A stretch of 64,000 nucleotides of DNA from positions 80,922-144,921 of the forward strand of contig JAYRXX010000073.1 in the NCBI GenBank assembly GCA_041917295.1, read 5' to 3'. A model generated the notes under the pieces. It did no database searches and had not been told where the DNA came from. It saw only the letters and a program-made list of their open reading frames with translations. This DNA is from JADKHR01 sp041917295. Its GTDB lineage: Bacteria; Elusimicrobiota; Elusimicrobia; FEN-1173. A program made the translations under genes and the position numbers. How positions within the stretch are numbered: position 1 is the first letter of the stretch; the number at the start of each line of letters is the position of its first letter. Shown piece after piece: positions 1-9,891 of the stretch.

Positions 1-2555
1 AGGTTGAGATTCGTGAACATCGAAATGCGCCAGATGGGCTTGGTCTCGCTGCGGGCGCCGAAGGAACGCAGGAGTTCCGCGAAGACCAAGGCGGCGAAAG
101 CGTGGGTGCGGGCCATTTCTACGGTTTCCATCTTCAGCCCATAGAGGTAAACCGCGAACGCGACACCGGCCGTGAGAAAACCCGTGAAGGACATCGTCCG
201 AAGGAAACCGCGGTCCGTAATGCGCTCGGACCGCGGTCGCGGGCGGCGCTTCATCACGTCGGGATCGATGGGGTCGGTGGCAAGACAAAGCGCAGGCAGA
301 CCGTCCGTGACGAGATTGATCCAGAGCAGGTGGATCGGCAGGAGCGGTGTCGGGAGCCCCGCGACCACGCAGATGGTCATGAGCAGCAATTCGCCGGTGT
401 TGCCCGCCAGCAGGTACTGCAGGGTTTTGCGGATGTTGTCGTAGATGCCGCGGCCTTCTTCGACGGCGGCGACGATGGAGGAGAAATTGTCGTCGGTGAT
501 GATCATGTCCGACGCCTGCTTGGTGACTTCCGTGCCGCTGCGGCCCATCGCGACGCCGATGTCAGCGCCTTTGATGGCGGGGGCGTCGTTCACCCCGTCT
601 CCGGTCATCGCGACCACCGCGCCATTCGCCTTCCAGGCGCGGACGATGCGCAGCTTGTGCTCGGCTGTCACGCGGGCGTAGACGGCGATCTCGGGAGCGC
701 GGCCCTGGAGCTCATCGTCGGTCATTTTGTCCAGCTCGACACCCGAGACAGCCATGCCATCGTTTGAGGCGAGGCCAATCTCCCGCGCGACGGCCGCCGC
801 AGTGTGGGCATGGTCCCCGGTAATCATGACCACGCGGATTCCCGCGGCGAGGCACTTGGCCACAGACTCCTTAGCCTCTTGCCGCGGAGGATCATACATG
901 CCCGACAGGCCCACGAAAACGAGATCGTGCTCCACGGCTTCAGCGGTCAAGCCCGCCGGTGGAGCATCGTCTAGGTCGCGATAGCCCGAGCCGAGCACGC
1001 GCAGGGCTTGCCGCCCCATCGCGGCGTTTTGCGCCAAGACGCTTTGGCGGTCTTCATTGGTGATGGGGCGGACCCCGGTGGTCGTGTAAATGTTCGTGCA
1101 GCGCTCCAAAAGCACATCGGGCGCCCCGTTGATGAAAGCGCGCAACCGCCCGTCCGGCATCCTCCGGATCACGGTGGCGCGTTTTCGCTCGGAGTCAAAG
1201 GGGATTTCATGATACTTCGGGAGCTCCTTTTCGATGCGCTCCCGGTCTCCGCCGGCCTTGGCGCCGGCGGCGAGCAAGGCGCCTTCGGTAGGATCGCCGA
1301 TGACCTTCCATATCCCCGCTTCCTGGACGAGATGAGCGTTGTTGCAGCCGAGCATGATGGCCGAGAGTTCAAGCAACGGCGCGGCGTCCTTCCCTTCCGT
1401 CCTCCTGCCCATGTAATGGGTCTCGCCGTCGGGCCCGTAGCCTTCGCCGGTCACCTCGTAGCTTTGGGTAGCGACGTAGAGGGCGCGCACGGTCATTTCG
1501 CCCGCCGTCAACGTGCCAGTCTTGTCGGTGCAGATGACCGTGGTAGAGCCGAGCGTCTCGACGGCCGGCAACTTTCGTACGAGCGCGCCGCGGCGGGACA
1601 TGCGCAAAACCCCGAGCGCGAGCGCCACCGTGACGACGGCCGGAAGGCCTTCGGGGACGGCGGCGACGGCGAGGCTGACCGAGGTCATCGTCAATTCCAA
1701 AAGCTTCGTTCCCCGCAGCAGCCCCAGCCCAAAGAGCAGCGCGACGATGCCCAAGGCCGCCCAGACAAGGACGCGCCCGAACGCGTCGAGTTTCCGTTCC
1801 AGCGGCGTTCCCTCGTCCGCTCCTGCCTCTTCGATTGACGCGGCGATGCGGCCCAATTCGGTCCTCATCCCAGCGGCCACGACGACGGCCAGGCCGGTTC
1901 CCGCCGCGATGCTGGTCCCCATGAAAACCATGTTGGCCCGGTCCCCGAGAGGGATATCGGTCTGTGACAAAATCGCGGGCCGCTTCGCCCGCGCCTCGGA
2001 CTCTCCGGTCAGCGCGGACTCGACGCACTTGAGCGAGGCCGCTTCAAGGAGCCGGGCATCGGCCGCGACCAGGTCGCCCGCCTCCAGCGCGAGGATATCG
2101 CCGACGATGACGCCCGAGGCGGGGATGGACGTCGCCTGTCCGTCGCGCCGCACCTTCGCCTGAGGCGCGGCCATTTTCTTGAGCGCCTCGATAGACCTGT
2201 CGGCCTTGAATTCCTGGGTGAAACCGATGACGGCGTTGAGGACGACGATGGCGAGGATGGCGGCGGCGTCCACGCCTTCGCCCAAGAGCCCGGAGATAAC
2301 GCCCGCGCCGATGAGTATCCAGATGATGAGACTTTTGAACTGACCGAAGAAAATGCGCAGGGGGCTGATGCGCTTGCCTTCCTTCATCTCGTTCGGGCCA
2401 TCGACCGCGAGGCGTCGCGCCGCCTCCTGTGCCGATAACCCGGCGGTCGATGAGCCGAGGTGCGCCAGCGCTTCATCGGCAGAGAGGTTGTGCCAGGGTT
2501 TGCCGCCAAAGGAAGCGGGGCTGAGCCGGAGGTCGGGCGCGACGGCGGGATTCAT
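1..2555 (-). CDS. Cation-transporting P-type ATPase, type IIA (partial, C-terminus beyond window)
   Basis: Membrane pump that couples ATP hydrolysis to divalent cation export. The reading frame is open from ATG at 2555 to the window edge. It shows an N-terminal cation-ATPase domain, the M4 motif PEGLP at about residues 301-305, the phosphorylation motif DKTGTLT with Asp344, the ATP-hinge motif TGDGVNDAPA, and the M6 motif NLVTDGLPA. PEGLP together with NLVTDGLPA is the type IIA (SERCA/PMR1-like, Ca or Mn) pattern, not the CPC motif of copper pumps. At least 851 residues are present and only the last membrane helices are missing. It is the last visible gene of the metal island and follows the HD-GYP gene by 79 bases. 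The metal is inferred from motifs only. Confidence 0.93.
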   Translation of the reverse strand, partial: MNPAVAPDLRLSPASFGGKPWHNLSADEALAHLGSSTAGLSAQEAARRLAVDGPNEMKEGKRISPLRIFFGQFKSLIIWILIGAGVISGLLGEGVDAAAILAIVVLNAVIGFTQEFKADRSIEALKKMAAPQAKVRRDGQATSIPASGVIVGDILALEAGDLVAADARLLEAASLKCVESALTGESEARAKRPAILSQTDIPLGDRANMVFMGTSIAAGTGLAVVVAAGMRTELGRIAASIEEAGADEGTPLERKLDAFGRVLVWAALGIVALLFGLGLLRGTKLLELTMTSVSLAVAAVPEGLPAVVTVALALGVLRMSRRGALVRKLPAVETLGSTTVICTDKTGTLTAGEMTVRALYVATQSYEVTGEGYGPDGETHYMGRRTEGKDAAPLLELSAIMLGCNNAHLVQEAGIWKVIGDPTEGALLAAGAKAGGDRERIEKELPKYHEIPFDSERKRATVIRRMPDGRLRAFINGAPDVLLERCTNIYTTTGVRPITNEDRQSVLAQNAAMGRQALRVLGSGYRDLDDAPPAGLTAEAVEHDLVFVGLSGMYDPPRQEAKESVAKCLAAGIRVVMITGDHAHTAAAVAREIGLASNDGMAVSGVELDKMTDDELQGRAPEIAVYARVTAEHKLRIVRAWKANGAVVAMTGDGVNDAPAIKGADIGVAMGRSGTEVTKQASDMIITDDNFSSIVAAVEEGRGIYDNIRKTLQYLLAGNTGELLLMTICVVAGLPTPLLPIHLLWINLVTDGLPALCLATDPIDPDVMKRRPRPRSERITDRGFLRTMSFTGFLTAGVAFAVYLYGLKMETVEMARTHAFAALVFAELLRSFGARSETKPIWRISMFTNLN

Positions 2556-2634
2556 GGGGTTGCCTTACCTTTTAAGACGATCCGCCGCTGACGAAGACGG
2601 TAGACCACCGGGCTCACGAGCAAGGCGGCTTTCA

Positions 2635-3585
2635 TTAGACCAGACCACGCGGGAGATCCAAGGGTCTGCCGGAACGATCGATGTGCCCGCCGGGCATACC
2701 GCCGCGCACTGCAGGCGGAGAAAGACGGCGCAAGCCCGCCAAAACAGCTGGATCAAACCGCGTCCCGGATTCCTTCTCCATCTCCCGCAGAGATTCCTCC
2801 CAACCGGTGGCCTTCCTATATGACCGGTCGGTGGTGAGGGCGTCCAGGGCGTCGGCCGTGGTCAGGATTCGGGCCTCCAGTGGGATGCCGGCACCCGCCA
2901 AACCGTCCGGCGTCCCCGCGCCGTCAAAGCGCTCATGGTGGTGGAGGACCAATTCGGCCGCCTCCTTTAAGAAGGGAAGTCCGGCGATGATCGCGGCGCC
3001 GATCCCAGGATGCTCCGCCATTCGGCGGCGCTCCTCCTCTGTGAGGCCGCTGTTCTTGTGGAGCATGGCGTCGGGCACGCCGATTTTTCCCAGGTCGTGG
3101 AGCAAGGCCGCCCACCGCAGACGCTCCCGGGCCTCCCGGCCCAGGCCCAGGGCCTCGGCGATGGCATCGGCGTAAAAAGCCGTCCGCCGGGAGTGGCCCT
3201 CGGTGTAGGGGTCCCGGGCCTCCAGAGCGCGGGAGAGGGCCTCAAGCGTCCTTCGGAAACTTTCTGCCAGAGCCTCCCGGGCCCGGCGCTGCCCGTCGCC
3301 CAGGAACCCCGCCAAAAGGCCGCAACCCGCCACGGAAGCCAGGTCCGCCGCCAGCGCTCCGGCGGCTACCCCGCGCCGCAAACCAACGGCCGCCACCAGG
3401 GCGGAAGCAACCCCTGTCCGGACCAGTGCCGGGCGCAACCCCCGGCGCAACCCCAAAACGAGGACGGAGGCCATGACGGCCAGTACGAAATAATGGAAAA
3501 ACTCCATCCGCGCCCCCGCCGCCAGCCACGCGGCGGCGGCCACAGCAAGGGCAAGGTCCTCCCGAACAAAAACACTTCCCTTCAC
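2635..3585 (-). CDS. HD-GYP domain phosphohydrolase-like membrane protein
   Basis: Probable cyclic-di-nucleotide phosphodiesterase or a relative. About two to three N-terminal hydrophobic stretches (residues 10-95) precede an HD-GYP domain with TEGHS, HDLGKIGVP (His163-Asp164), EHP and HHHE at 215-218. The diagnostic GYP is replaced by GTP (residues 224-226), so activity on c-di-GMP is uncertain. I chose the GTG at 3585 because GGAGGAGG lies five bases upstream; the frame stays open to 3633 without a better signal. It sits between the small periplasmic protein gene of the Cus-like operon and the P-type ATPase, all on one strand. A link to metal response is inference from position. Confidence 0.85.
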   Translation of the reverse strand: MKGSVFVREDLALAVAAAAWLAAGARMEFFHYFVLAVMASVLVLGLRRGLRPALVRTGVASALVAAVGLRRGVAAGALAADLASVAGCGLLAGFLGDGQRRAREALAESFRRTLEALSRALEARDPYTEGHSRRTAFYADAIAEALGLGREARERLRWAALLHDLGKIGVPDAMLHKNSGLTEEERRRMAEHPGIGAAIIAGLPFLKEAAELVLHHHERFDGAGTPDGLAGAGIPLEARILTTADALDALTTDRSYRKATGWEESLREMEKESGTRFDPAVLAGLRRLSPPAVRGGMPGGHIDRSGRPLDLPRGLV

Positions 3586-3658
3586 AATGTCCTCCTCCGA
3601 AATAGCTCCCGAAGGCCCCGCTTCCCTCCCCACCCGGAAGCGGACCCACGGGAGAGGG

Positions 3659-3985
3659 TTATTTTCCCTTCCCTTCCATCCCTTGCATCTTGTGCCAGGT
3701 GGCGAAGGCGCGGTAGTCGTCCCGCAGCTTCGCGGCGTCAGTGATGATGGCGTCGCAGTGCTTTTCCATTTTCTGGCGGACGCTCACGGGTGTTTTGTCG
3801 GTCATACCGGCCTTCTTCATCGCCTTGTGCTCCGCGACCACAACGTCCAGGTCGGCGGCTTTCTGCTCGTAGGCCGCGGCCTTGGCGTGCGGATGGGCGA
3901 CCTCCTCGGCAAACACCCGGGGCGCCAAGCCCAGGACCCCGGCAAGGACGGCTGCGGTGACAATGATGCTGTTGAGTTTTTTCAT
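3659..3985 (-). CDS. Small periplasmic helical protein of the metal operon (copy 1)
   Basis: 108-residue exported protein: signal peptide with cleavage near VFAEE, then a helical region with KHCDAII and a WH motif near the C-terminus whose His and Cys residues could bind metal. Start ATG 3985 has AAGGAG seven bases upstream. It lies 41 bases after the CusA-like gene, so it is probably co-transcribed as the last member of the efflux operon. A clear paralogue lies upstream at 10979-11317, sharing the KHC-(D/G)-AII-DA-KL pattern, an AFA-W-H segment and overall length. The family name is unknown to me; a periplasmic metal-buffering or sensing role is inferred from context. Confidence 0.8.
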   Translation of the reverse strand: MKKLNSIIVTAAVLAGVLGLAPRVFAEEVAHPHAKAAAYEQKAADLDVVVAEHKAMKKAGMTDKTPVSVRQKMEKHCDAIITDAAKLRDDYRAFATWHKMQGMEGKGK

Positions 3986-4026
3986 GTTTTTTCTCCTTTT
4001 GAACTGCAATAGGTGACCCACATCGC

Positions 4027-7000
4027 TCAATTTTCCATGGACCTGATATCCAGCTTGCTGACGTCCACGGTTCCGTGCTTCATCTCATAACGCCATTTCC
4101 AGATGAAGTACACGGCGGGATAGACCAACAGCTCCAGGATGAACGACGTGAAGAGCCCGCCCACCATGGGAGCGGCGATGCGCTTCATGACGTCCGCGCC
4201 CGTGCCCGCCGCCCATAGGATGGGGACGAACCCCAGGAAGTTAGTGGCCACAGTCATCACCTTGGGCCGGATGCGCCGCACAGAGCCGTGGATGACGGCT
4301 TCTTTCAGATCGTCGAAGGTTTTCATCCTGCCTTGGCGGGCCCGCTCATGATAGGCCATGTCCAGATAGAGCAACATGAAGACCCCCGTCTCCGCATCCA
4401 GGCCCAGGAGGGCGATGATGCCCGCCCAGACCGCCGTACTCATGTTGTAGTCCAGCGCCCAAAGCAGCCAAATGGCTCCGACGGCGCTGAAAGGAACGGC
4501 CAGGAGAACGATTCCCGTTTTGACGACTGACTTGGTGCTCATATAAAGGAGCGCGACGATGATGAAGAGCGTGAGAGGCACGACCACGATGAGCCGTTTC
4601 TTGACCGCCATCATGCTCTCGTACTGCCCGCTCCAGACCAGGGAGTAGCCGGGTTTGAGGGTCAACTTCTCCCGGACCACCCGTTTGGCTTCCGTGACGT
4701 AACCACCCACGTCGCGGCCCGCCACGTCCACGTAGACGTAGCCGGCCAGCATGCCGTTCTCGTTGCGGACCATGGAGGGGCCTTGGACCAATTGGATGTC
4801 CGCGATCTGGGTCAAGGGGATTTGGGCCCCGCCACCCATGGCGGCGACGGAACCCATGCCCGAAGCACCGGGGGCCCCCCCGGCGGACGGCACGGACACG
4901 AGCACCCGCCGAAGCTTCTCAAGGTCGTCCCGGAACTCGCGGGCGTAGCGCACGCTCACCGTGTAGCGCTCACGGCCCTCCACCGTGGTTGTGACCGGCT
5001 CGCCGCCGATGGCCGACATGATCACCATGTTCGCCTCGTCCACGGTCAGGCCGTAACGCGCAAGCTGCTCGCGTTTTAGAACGAAGTCCACGAAGTAACC
5101 GCCCGCCGTGCGTTCGGCGTAGATGCTGCGGGTTCCGGGCACGTCCCGGAGGATCATTTCCAGGTGCGTTCCGACCCGCTCGATCTCTTTCAAATCCGCG
5201 CCGAACACCTTGATGCCGATGGGCGTGCGCACGCCCGTGGTGAGCATGTCGATCCGCGCCTTGATGGGCATGGTCCAGGCGTTGGTGACGCCGGCGAAGC
5301 GCATCTTTTTGTCCATCTCGTCCACCAGCTCGTTGAACGTGGGATGGTTGGGCCAGACCAGGCGGAAGGGCGCCTCCAAGAAGTCCGGCATCCAGGAATA
5401 CCAGCGCTCCCTGAACCGCCACTCGGATTTGGGTTTCAGGATGACGGTGGTCTCCATCATGGAGAAGGGCGCGGGGTCGGTGGAGGTCTCGGCGCGGCCA
5501 GCCTTGCCGAACACGCGCTGCACTTCGGGGAAGCTCTTGAGGATCTGGTCCTGGGTTTGAAGGAGCTTCTGCGCCTCCGTGACCGAGAGCCCGGGCAGAG
5601 TGGTGGGCATGTAGAGGATGGACCCCTCCTCCAACGTCGGCATGAACTCCCGGCCGATCTGGAAGTAGACGGGGACTGTAATCGCCACAAGAGCCGCGGA
5701 CGCAATCAATACCCATTTGCGGAATTTGATGACCCATTCCACGGCGGGCTGATAGACTTTGAACATGGGCCGGCTGATGGGGTGTTCCTCCTCGGCGTAC
5801 ATTTTTCCGACGAAGAGGACCGTGGCGATTTTGGCCAGCCACGCGGGCTTGAAGCTGTAGGGCTCAAGGCGCGTGAAGAGGAGCCGGACCGCCGGCGCCA
5901 AGGTGATGGCCAAGATGGCCGCCAGGGCTAGGGCTAGGTTCTTGGTGTAGGCGAGAGGCTTGAACAGCCTCCCGGCCTGGCCTTCCAGGGCGAAGATGGG
6001 CAGGAACGCGATGGCCATGACCATAATGGAGTAAAAGGCGGAGGGACCCACTTCTTTCATGGCTTTGATGATGATTTCCCGGTGGTCGCCCTTCTTCCCG
6101 TCCTTGATCCAATCTTCCAGACGCTTATGGGCGTTCTCCGCCATGACGATGGAGGCGTCCACCATGTCGCCCACGGCCACGGCGATGCCGCCCAGGGACA
6201 TGACGCTGGTGGTGATCCGCATGAACATCATGGGGATAAAGCTCATGAGCGTGGCCACCGGCAGGATGATGATGGGTAGCAGGGCGCTCGTGAAGTGAAG
6301 GAGGAACACGATGATCACCAGGCTCACGATGATCATTTCCACGGTGAGAGCTTCGCTGACCGTGCGGATGGCCTCCTTGATCAGCTCCGAGCGGTCGTAG
6401 GTCGTGACGACCTCCACACCTTCCGGCAGAGAGGGCTTGACCTCTTCCAGCTTCTCCTTGACCCGGTTGATGACGTCCAGGGCGTTCTCGCCGTAACGCA
6501 TCACCACGATGCCGCCGACCGTGTTCCCTTCGCCGTCCAGGTCCGCCACGCCGCGGCGGATCTCGGGGCCCAGGGCCACCTGGGCCACGTTTTTCACCAG
6601 GACGGGCGTCCCATTCTTGTCCCGGCTCACGACGATGTTTTCAATGTCCCCCACGCTTTTGGCATAACCCCGGCCGCGCACCATATACTCGGCACCGCCG
6701 AATTCCACAAGGCGCCCGCCCACGTCGTTATTGCCCGCCCGGACGGCCTCCACCACTTTTCCGATGGACACGTTGTAGGCCGCCAGCGCGTTGGGGTTCA
6801 CGTTGACCTGGTACTGTTTTTGAAACCCGCCGATGGAGGCCACCTCGGCGACCCCGGGCACGGACTGGAGCCAATAACGCAGATACCAATCTTGAAAGCT
6901 GCGGAGCTGGGCCAGATCGTTTTTCCCGGTCTTATCAACGAGGGCGTATTGGTACACCCAGCCCACGCCAGTGGCGTCCGGCCCCAGTTCCGTTTTGACC

Positions 7001-7368
7001 CCTTCCGGCAGACGGGGAATGATTTTGGAAAGATACTCCAGCACTCGACTCCGGGCCCAGTAGACGTCGGTGCCGTCCTCGAAGATTATGTAGACGTAGG
7101 AAAACCCGAAGTCGGAGAAGCCCCGGATAGCCTTGACCTTGGGAGCGCCGAGAAGCGCGGTGACGATGGGGTAGGTGACCTGGTCCTCGACGATGTCTGG
7201 GCTCCGGTCCCAGCGGGAGTATACAATCACTTGCGTGTCGGAGAGGTCCGGCAGAGCGTCCAGAGGGACGCGCTTCAAGGCGTAAATTCCCGCGCCCACG
7301 CCCACCAGGGTCAACAGCAGGACGATAAACTTATTGCGTGCGCAAAAATCGATTATTTTTTCAATCAT
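4027..7368 (-). CDS. cusA: CusA/CzcA-family heavy-metal RND efflux pump
   Basis: Inner-membrane proton-driven pump of a tripartite metal exporter, 1113 residues, the normal size of the family. The TM4 signature AVGDMVDAS...EN (residues 398-412, Asp404) matches the HME4 pattern AxGxxxDAx, which is typical of Cu(I)/Ag(I) exporters, rather than the DFGxxxDGA form of Co/Zn/Cd pumps. Met residues occur in the periplasmic cleft segments EFMP, FSMMETT and RIDML, where CusA uses Met ligands. A Gly/Ala/Met-rich insert lies before the QIPLTQIADI segment. The gene starts 11 bases after the CusB-like gene and is preceded by GAGGG. Copper/silver specificity is inferred from the signature. Confidence 0.95.
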   Translation of the reverse strand: MIEKIIDFCARNKFIVLLLTLVGVGAGIYALKRVPLDALPDLSDTQVIVYSRWDRSPDIVEDQVTYPIVTALLGAPKVKAIRGFSDFGFSYVYIIFEDGTDVYWARSRVLEYLSKIIPRLPEGVKTELGPDATGVGWVYQYALVDKTGKNDLAQLRSFQDWYLRYWLQSVPGVAEVASIGGFQKQYQVNVNPNALAAYNVSIGKVVEAVRAGNNDVGGRLVEFGGAEYMVRGRGYAKSVGDIENIVVSRDKNGTPVLVKNVAQVALGPEIRRGVADLDGEGNTVGGIVVMRYGENALDVINRVKEKLEEVKPSLPEGVEVVTTYDRSELIKEAIRTVSEALTVEMIIVSLVIIVFLLHFTSALLPIIILPVATLMSFIPMMFMRITTSVMSLGGIAVAVGDMVDASIVMAENAHKRLEDWIKDGKKGDHREIIIKAMKEVGPSAFYSIMVMAIAFLPIFALEGQAGRLFKPLAYTKNLALALAAILAITLAPAVRLLFTRLEPYSFKPAWLAKIATVLFVGKMYAEEEHPISRPMFKVYQPAVEWVIKFRKWVLIASAALVAITVPVYFQIGREFMPTLEEGSILYMPTTLPGLSVTEAQKLLQTQDQILKSFPEVQRVFGKAGRAETSTDPAPFSMMETTVILKPKSEWRFRERWYSWMPDFLEAPFRLVWPNHPTFNELVDEMDKKMRFAGVTNAWTMPIKARIDMLTTGVRTPIGIKVFGADLKEIERVGTHLEMILRDVPGTRSIYAERTAGGYFVDFVLKREQLARYGLTVDEANMVIMSAIGGEPVTTTVEGRERYTVSVRYAREFRDDLEKLRRVLVSVPSAGGAPGASGMGSVAAMGGGAQIPLTQIADIQLVQGPSMVRNENGMLAGYVYVDVAGRDVGGYVTEAKRVVREKLTLKPGYSLVWSGQYESMMAVKKRLIVVVPLTLFIIVALLYMSTKSVVKTGIVLLAVPFSAVGAIWLLWALDYNMSTAVWAGIIALLGLDAETGVFMLLYLDMAYHERARQGRMKTFDDLKEAVIHGSVRRIRPKVMTVATNFLGFVPILWAAGTGADVMKRIAAPMVGGLFTSFILELLVYPAVYFIWKWRYEMKHGTVDVSKLDIRSMEN

Positions 7369-7378
7369 GGCGGGGCCC

Positions 7379-8605
7379 TCAGTGCGAATGTCCGCCGCCG
7401 GGTTGGCCCAGCGCGGCTTTCAGGCGCGATTCGGAATCGATCAGGAAGTTGGCGGAGACTACCACCTTCTCCCCTTCTTTCAAGCCGGAAGACACCTCGT
7501 AATGGTCCTCAGCCTTGCGGCCCACCTTGATCTCGCGCGGGTCGTACTTCCCGGGACCGGTTTCCACGAAGACGATCTTGCGCATCCCCGAATCCAGCAC
7601 GGCCTCCGCCGGCACGGCCAGTTTCCGGCCCAGGTTCACGTGGATAATTACATCCACATACATCTCCGGTCGGAGCAGATCTCCTGAGTTGAGGATCTCT
7701 CCGCGCACGCGGAGGGTGCGCGTCTGGGGGTCTAAGATGCTGTCCACGGCGACGACCCGCCCTCTCAGGCTCCGGTCGGGCGACGCCGAGGAAACCACTT
7801 CCATCATCTGTCCCGCTTTCACGGTCCCCGCCTCGTATTCATAAATCTGGGCGTAAACCCAGACGGAGCCGCCCTTCTCACTGAGAAGGAGGTTCGTCGG
7901 ATTTTCGGCGGCGCCGCCCAACCGGTCGATCTGGTCCTGTGCGAGGCCCATCTGCCGGAGCCTCAGCACGGAGGAATTGATGAGGGCCTCGGACCGCTCC
8001 TGCACGTCCGGCCAGGGGCTGTCCTTCACTTTTTCCTTAGACTTGAGAGCTTCCCGGTATTCCACGATGGCGTTGTAGAGGTCCGGATCATAGGCGACGC
8101 GGCCGCTGGCGCGGAGCAGAGTTTTCAGGTCCCGCCGGACCACGGGCGCGGCGCGCACGCCGATGAGTTGCTGTTTCTCCGGAGACAGGGAGATGGCGGC
8201 GCGGTCGGATTTTTCCGGCCGTCCCTCGGTTTTCACTTCTTCTTCATAAACTGGCACATAGTCCATACCCATCTCGTCCTGCTTCGGCTCGGGCGAAGTC
8301 ACTTTGGGATTCATGGGATGCCGGTAGAAAAGGGGTTTCCTTTCGCCGCCCTGTTCTTGGGCTTCCTCCACGGCCTGCTCATGGGATTCCTCGGACTCGA
8401 TAGGCACCAGCCGCATGTTGCAGATCGGGCAATCGCCGGGCCTATCGGAAACGTAGGTGGGGTGCATGGGGCAGTGGAACTTGGCCGCTTTCTGGCTGGC
8501 GTGCTCGGCGTGGCCCCCGCCGCCCTTGCAACCGGCCAGCCAGAAGGTCCCGCCTCCCATCAATAGGGTCACGGCAAAAATGAGAATGAGTCTTTTCGGT
8601 GTCAT
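7379..8605 (-). CDS. cusB: CusB-like periplasmic adaptor lipoprotein with heavy-metal-binding modules
   Basis: Membrane-fusion protein joining the RND pump to the outer-membrane channel, 408 residues. It begins with a lipoprotein signal (lipobox LAGC) followed by two consecutive metal-binding modules: FHCPMHP...GDCPICNMRL, and a degenerate copy RHPMNP...EMGMDYVPV. The hairpin, barrel-sandwich and beta-barrel regions of the family follow, with a His-rich tail (GGGHSH). Start ATG 8605 has AGGAGG eight bases upstream and overlaps the stop of the CusC-like gene (ATGA). The N-terminal modules are known from CusB relatives and probably pass Cu/Ag to the pump. It may also serve the second pump operon, which lacks an adaptor. 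Confidence 0.94.
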   Translation of the reverse strand: MTPKRLILIFAVTLLMGGGTFWLAGCKGGGGHAEHASQKAAKFHCPMHPTYVSDRPGDCPICNMRLVPIESEESHEQAVEEAQEQGGERKPLFYRHPMNPKVTSPEPKQDEMGMDYVPVYEEEVKTEGRPEKSDRAAISLSPEKQQLIGVRAAPVVRRDLKTLLRASGRVAYDPDLYNAIVEYREALKSKEKVKDSPWPDVQERSEALINSSVLRLRQMGLAQDQIDRLGGAAENPTNLLLSEKGGSVWVYAQIYEYEAGTVKAGQMMEVVSSASPDRSLRGRVVAVDSILDPQTRTLRVRGEILNSGDLLRPEMYVDVIIHVNLGRKLAVPAEAVLDSGMRKIVFVETGPGKYDPREIKVGRKAEDHYEVSSGLKEGEKVVVSANFLIDSESRLKAALGQPGGGHSH

Positions 8606-9891
8606 CGACTTGCCTCCTGTAAATCGGTTCCTACGGCACGTTCCAGTTCGGCGAGGAACTGCTCGTATTGGGCGAAGTGTTCGTAATGCTCCAGGCGGAA
8701 ATCCAGCAGGGTCCGCGCCGCGTCTAGGAGGTCCAGGAACCCCATGCGGTCGGACTGGTAGGCAGACTCCGTCACTTTCAAGGCCTGCTCCGCCTGGGGC
8801 AGGACGCTGGTTTGGTAAAGCTCGATGAGCCGTTGAGTCGTCTGGACCTTCACGAGCAGGTTTTTCACGTCGAAGGACGTCATGTTCCGCATGGCCTGGT
8901 AATCGGCCTTGGCCATTTCGCGCTCGGCCTTGGCCTCCCGCACCATGGCGCCCTGCTTCCAGAACCACAGGGGCACGGTGAACCCCACCATGGCGTCCCG
9001 GCTATCCATCCCGCTCACCATGTCCCTTTGCCGGTACTGGAGCATGATGTCCGGCAGATACTCCGAACGGGCCGCCCACACAAGCGACCGGCTGCGGTCC
9101 ACGTCGGCCGCCGCCGCCCGCAGTTCCGGACGCTGTTGCGCGGCCTGGCTCGTGAGCTCCGCGAGGGAACGACCCAGGACCCGCACTTGCGGATCTTCCG
9201 GCGTGCCCAGGGGGGATTCGGGCGGGCGGTTCAGGAGCGTGTTCAGCATGGCTTGGTTGGTTTCTTGCTCTTGATGGATGGTGACCAGCATGTTCAGCAT
9301 CTTGGACAGCTCCACCTGGGCCTTGAGCACGTCGCTCTGGGGCGCTTTGCCGGCGGCATACTTGGCCTCGGCCACCTTGGCGAACTGGCGCATGAGGTCT
9401 ACGTTGGCCTCGAAGATGTGGATGGCGTGGCGGCTGAAGAAGACCATGGCGTAGGCCGACTTGGCGCGGGCCAGGACCTCACGCTCCTTGGCTTGGTATT
9501 CCGCGAAGGCTTTCTCTCCCTCCTGCCGGGCCGCCCGGCTTCGGAAATAGAGGGTCGTGGGGAACATGATTTCCTGGCTGACGGCGATGTTCTTTTCTTC
9601 CGCGCCGGAGATGACGTTTTGGCCCTTGGGCGCGTACATTCTCTCGAAATCCACGCGCGGCTTGTCCGGGGTGGCTGCTTGAACCGTGCGGGTCTTCACC
9701 GCCTCCCACCGGCTGCGCGCGGCCTTGATCTCCGGGTTTTCCTTTTGAGCTATGGCGAGAGCATCCCGAAGGGTAAACGTGCCCGAAGACACAGACACTG
9801 TTGCGGCATGAACGCGTTGATGGCCCGTGGCCCAAAGGCCCACGAGAAAAAGTCCGACAAAGGGTGCGCGATTCAATAACGCCGGCGTCAT
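8602..9891 (-). CDS. cusC: CusC/TolC-like outer-membrane efflux protein
   Basis: Outer-membrane channel of the tripartite exporter, 429 residues, with signal peptide and two repeated OEP-type helical halves (for example TLRDALAIAQKENPEI at the start). ATG 9891 overlaps the stop codon of the upstream sensor gene as ATGA, with AAAGGA just ahead, so translation is probably coupled. It is followed by the adaptor gene in another ATGA overlap. No N-terminal lipobox Cys is visible, unlike E. coli CusC, so it is probably not lipidated. Substrate follows from the pump. Confidence 0.92.
   Translation of the reverse strand: MTPALLNRAPFVGLFLVGLWATGHQRVHAATVSVSSGTFTLRDALAIAQKENPEIKAARSRWEAVKTRTVQAATPDKPRVDFERMYAPKGQNVISGAEEKNIAVSQEIMFPTTLYFRSRAARQEGEKAFAEYQAKEREVLARAKSAYAMVFFSRHAIHIFEANVDLMRQFAKVAEAKYAAGKAPQSDVLKAQVELSKMLNMLVTIHQEQETNQAMLNTLLNRPPESPLGTPEDPQVRVLGRSLAELTSQAAQQRPELRAAAADVDRSRSLVWAARSEYLPDIMLQYRQRDMVSGMDSRDAMVGFTVPLWFWKQGAMVREAKAEREMAKADYQAMRNMTSFDVKNLLVKVQTTQRLIELYQTSVLPQAEQALKVTESAYQSDRMGFLDLLDAARTLLDFRLEHYEHFAQYEQFLAELERAVGTDLQEASR

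Noticed and set aside
102..2163. Several plus-strand frames over the P-type ATPase
   Set aside because: The minus strand carries all ATPase motifs; the others are GC-rich shadows.
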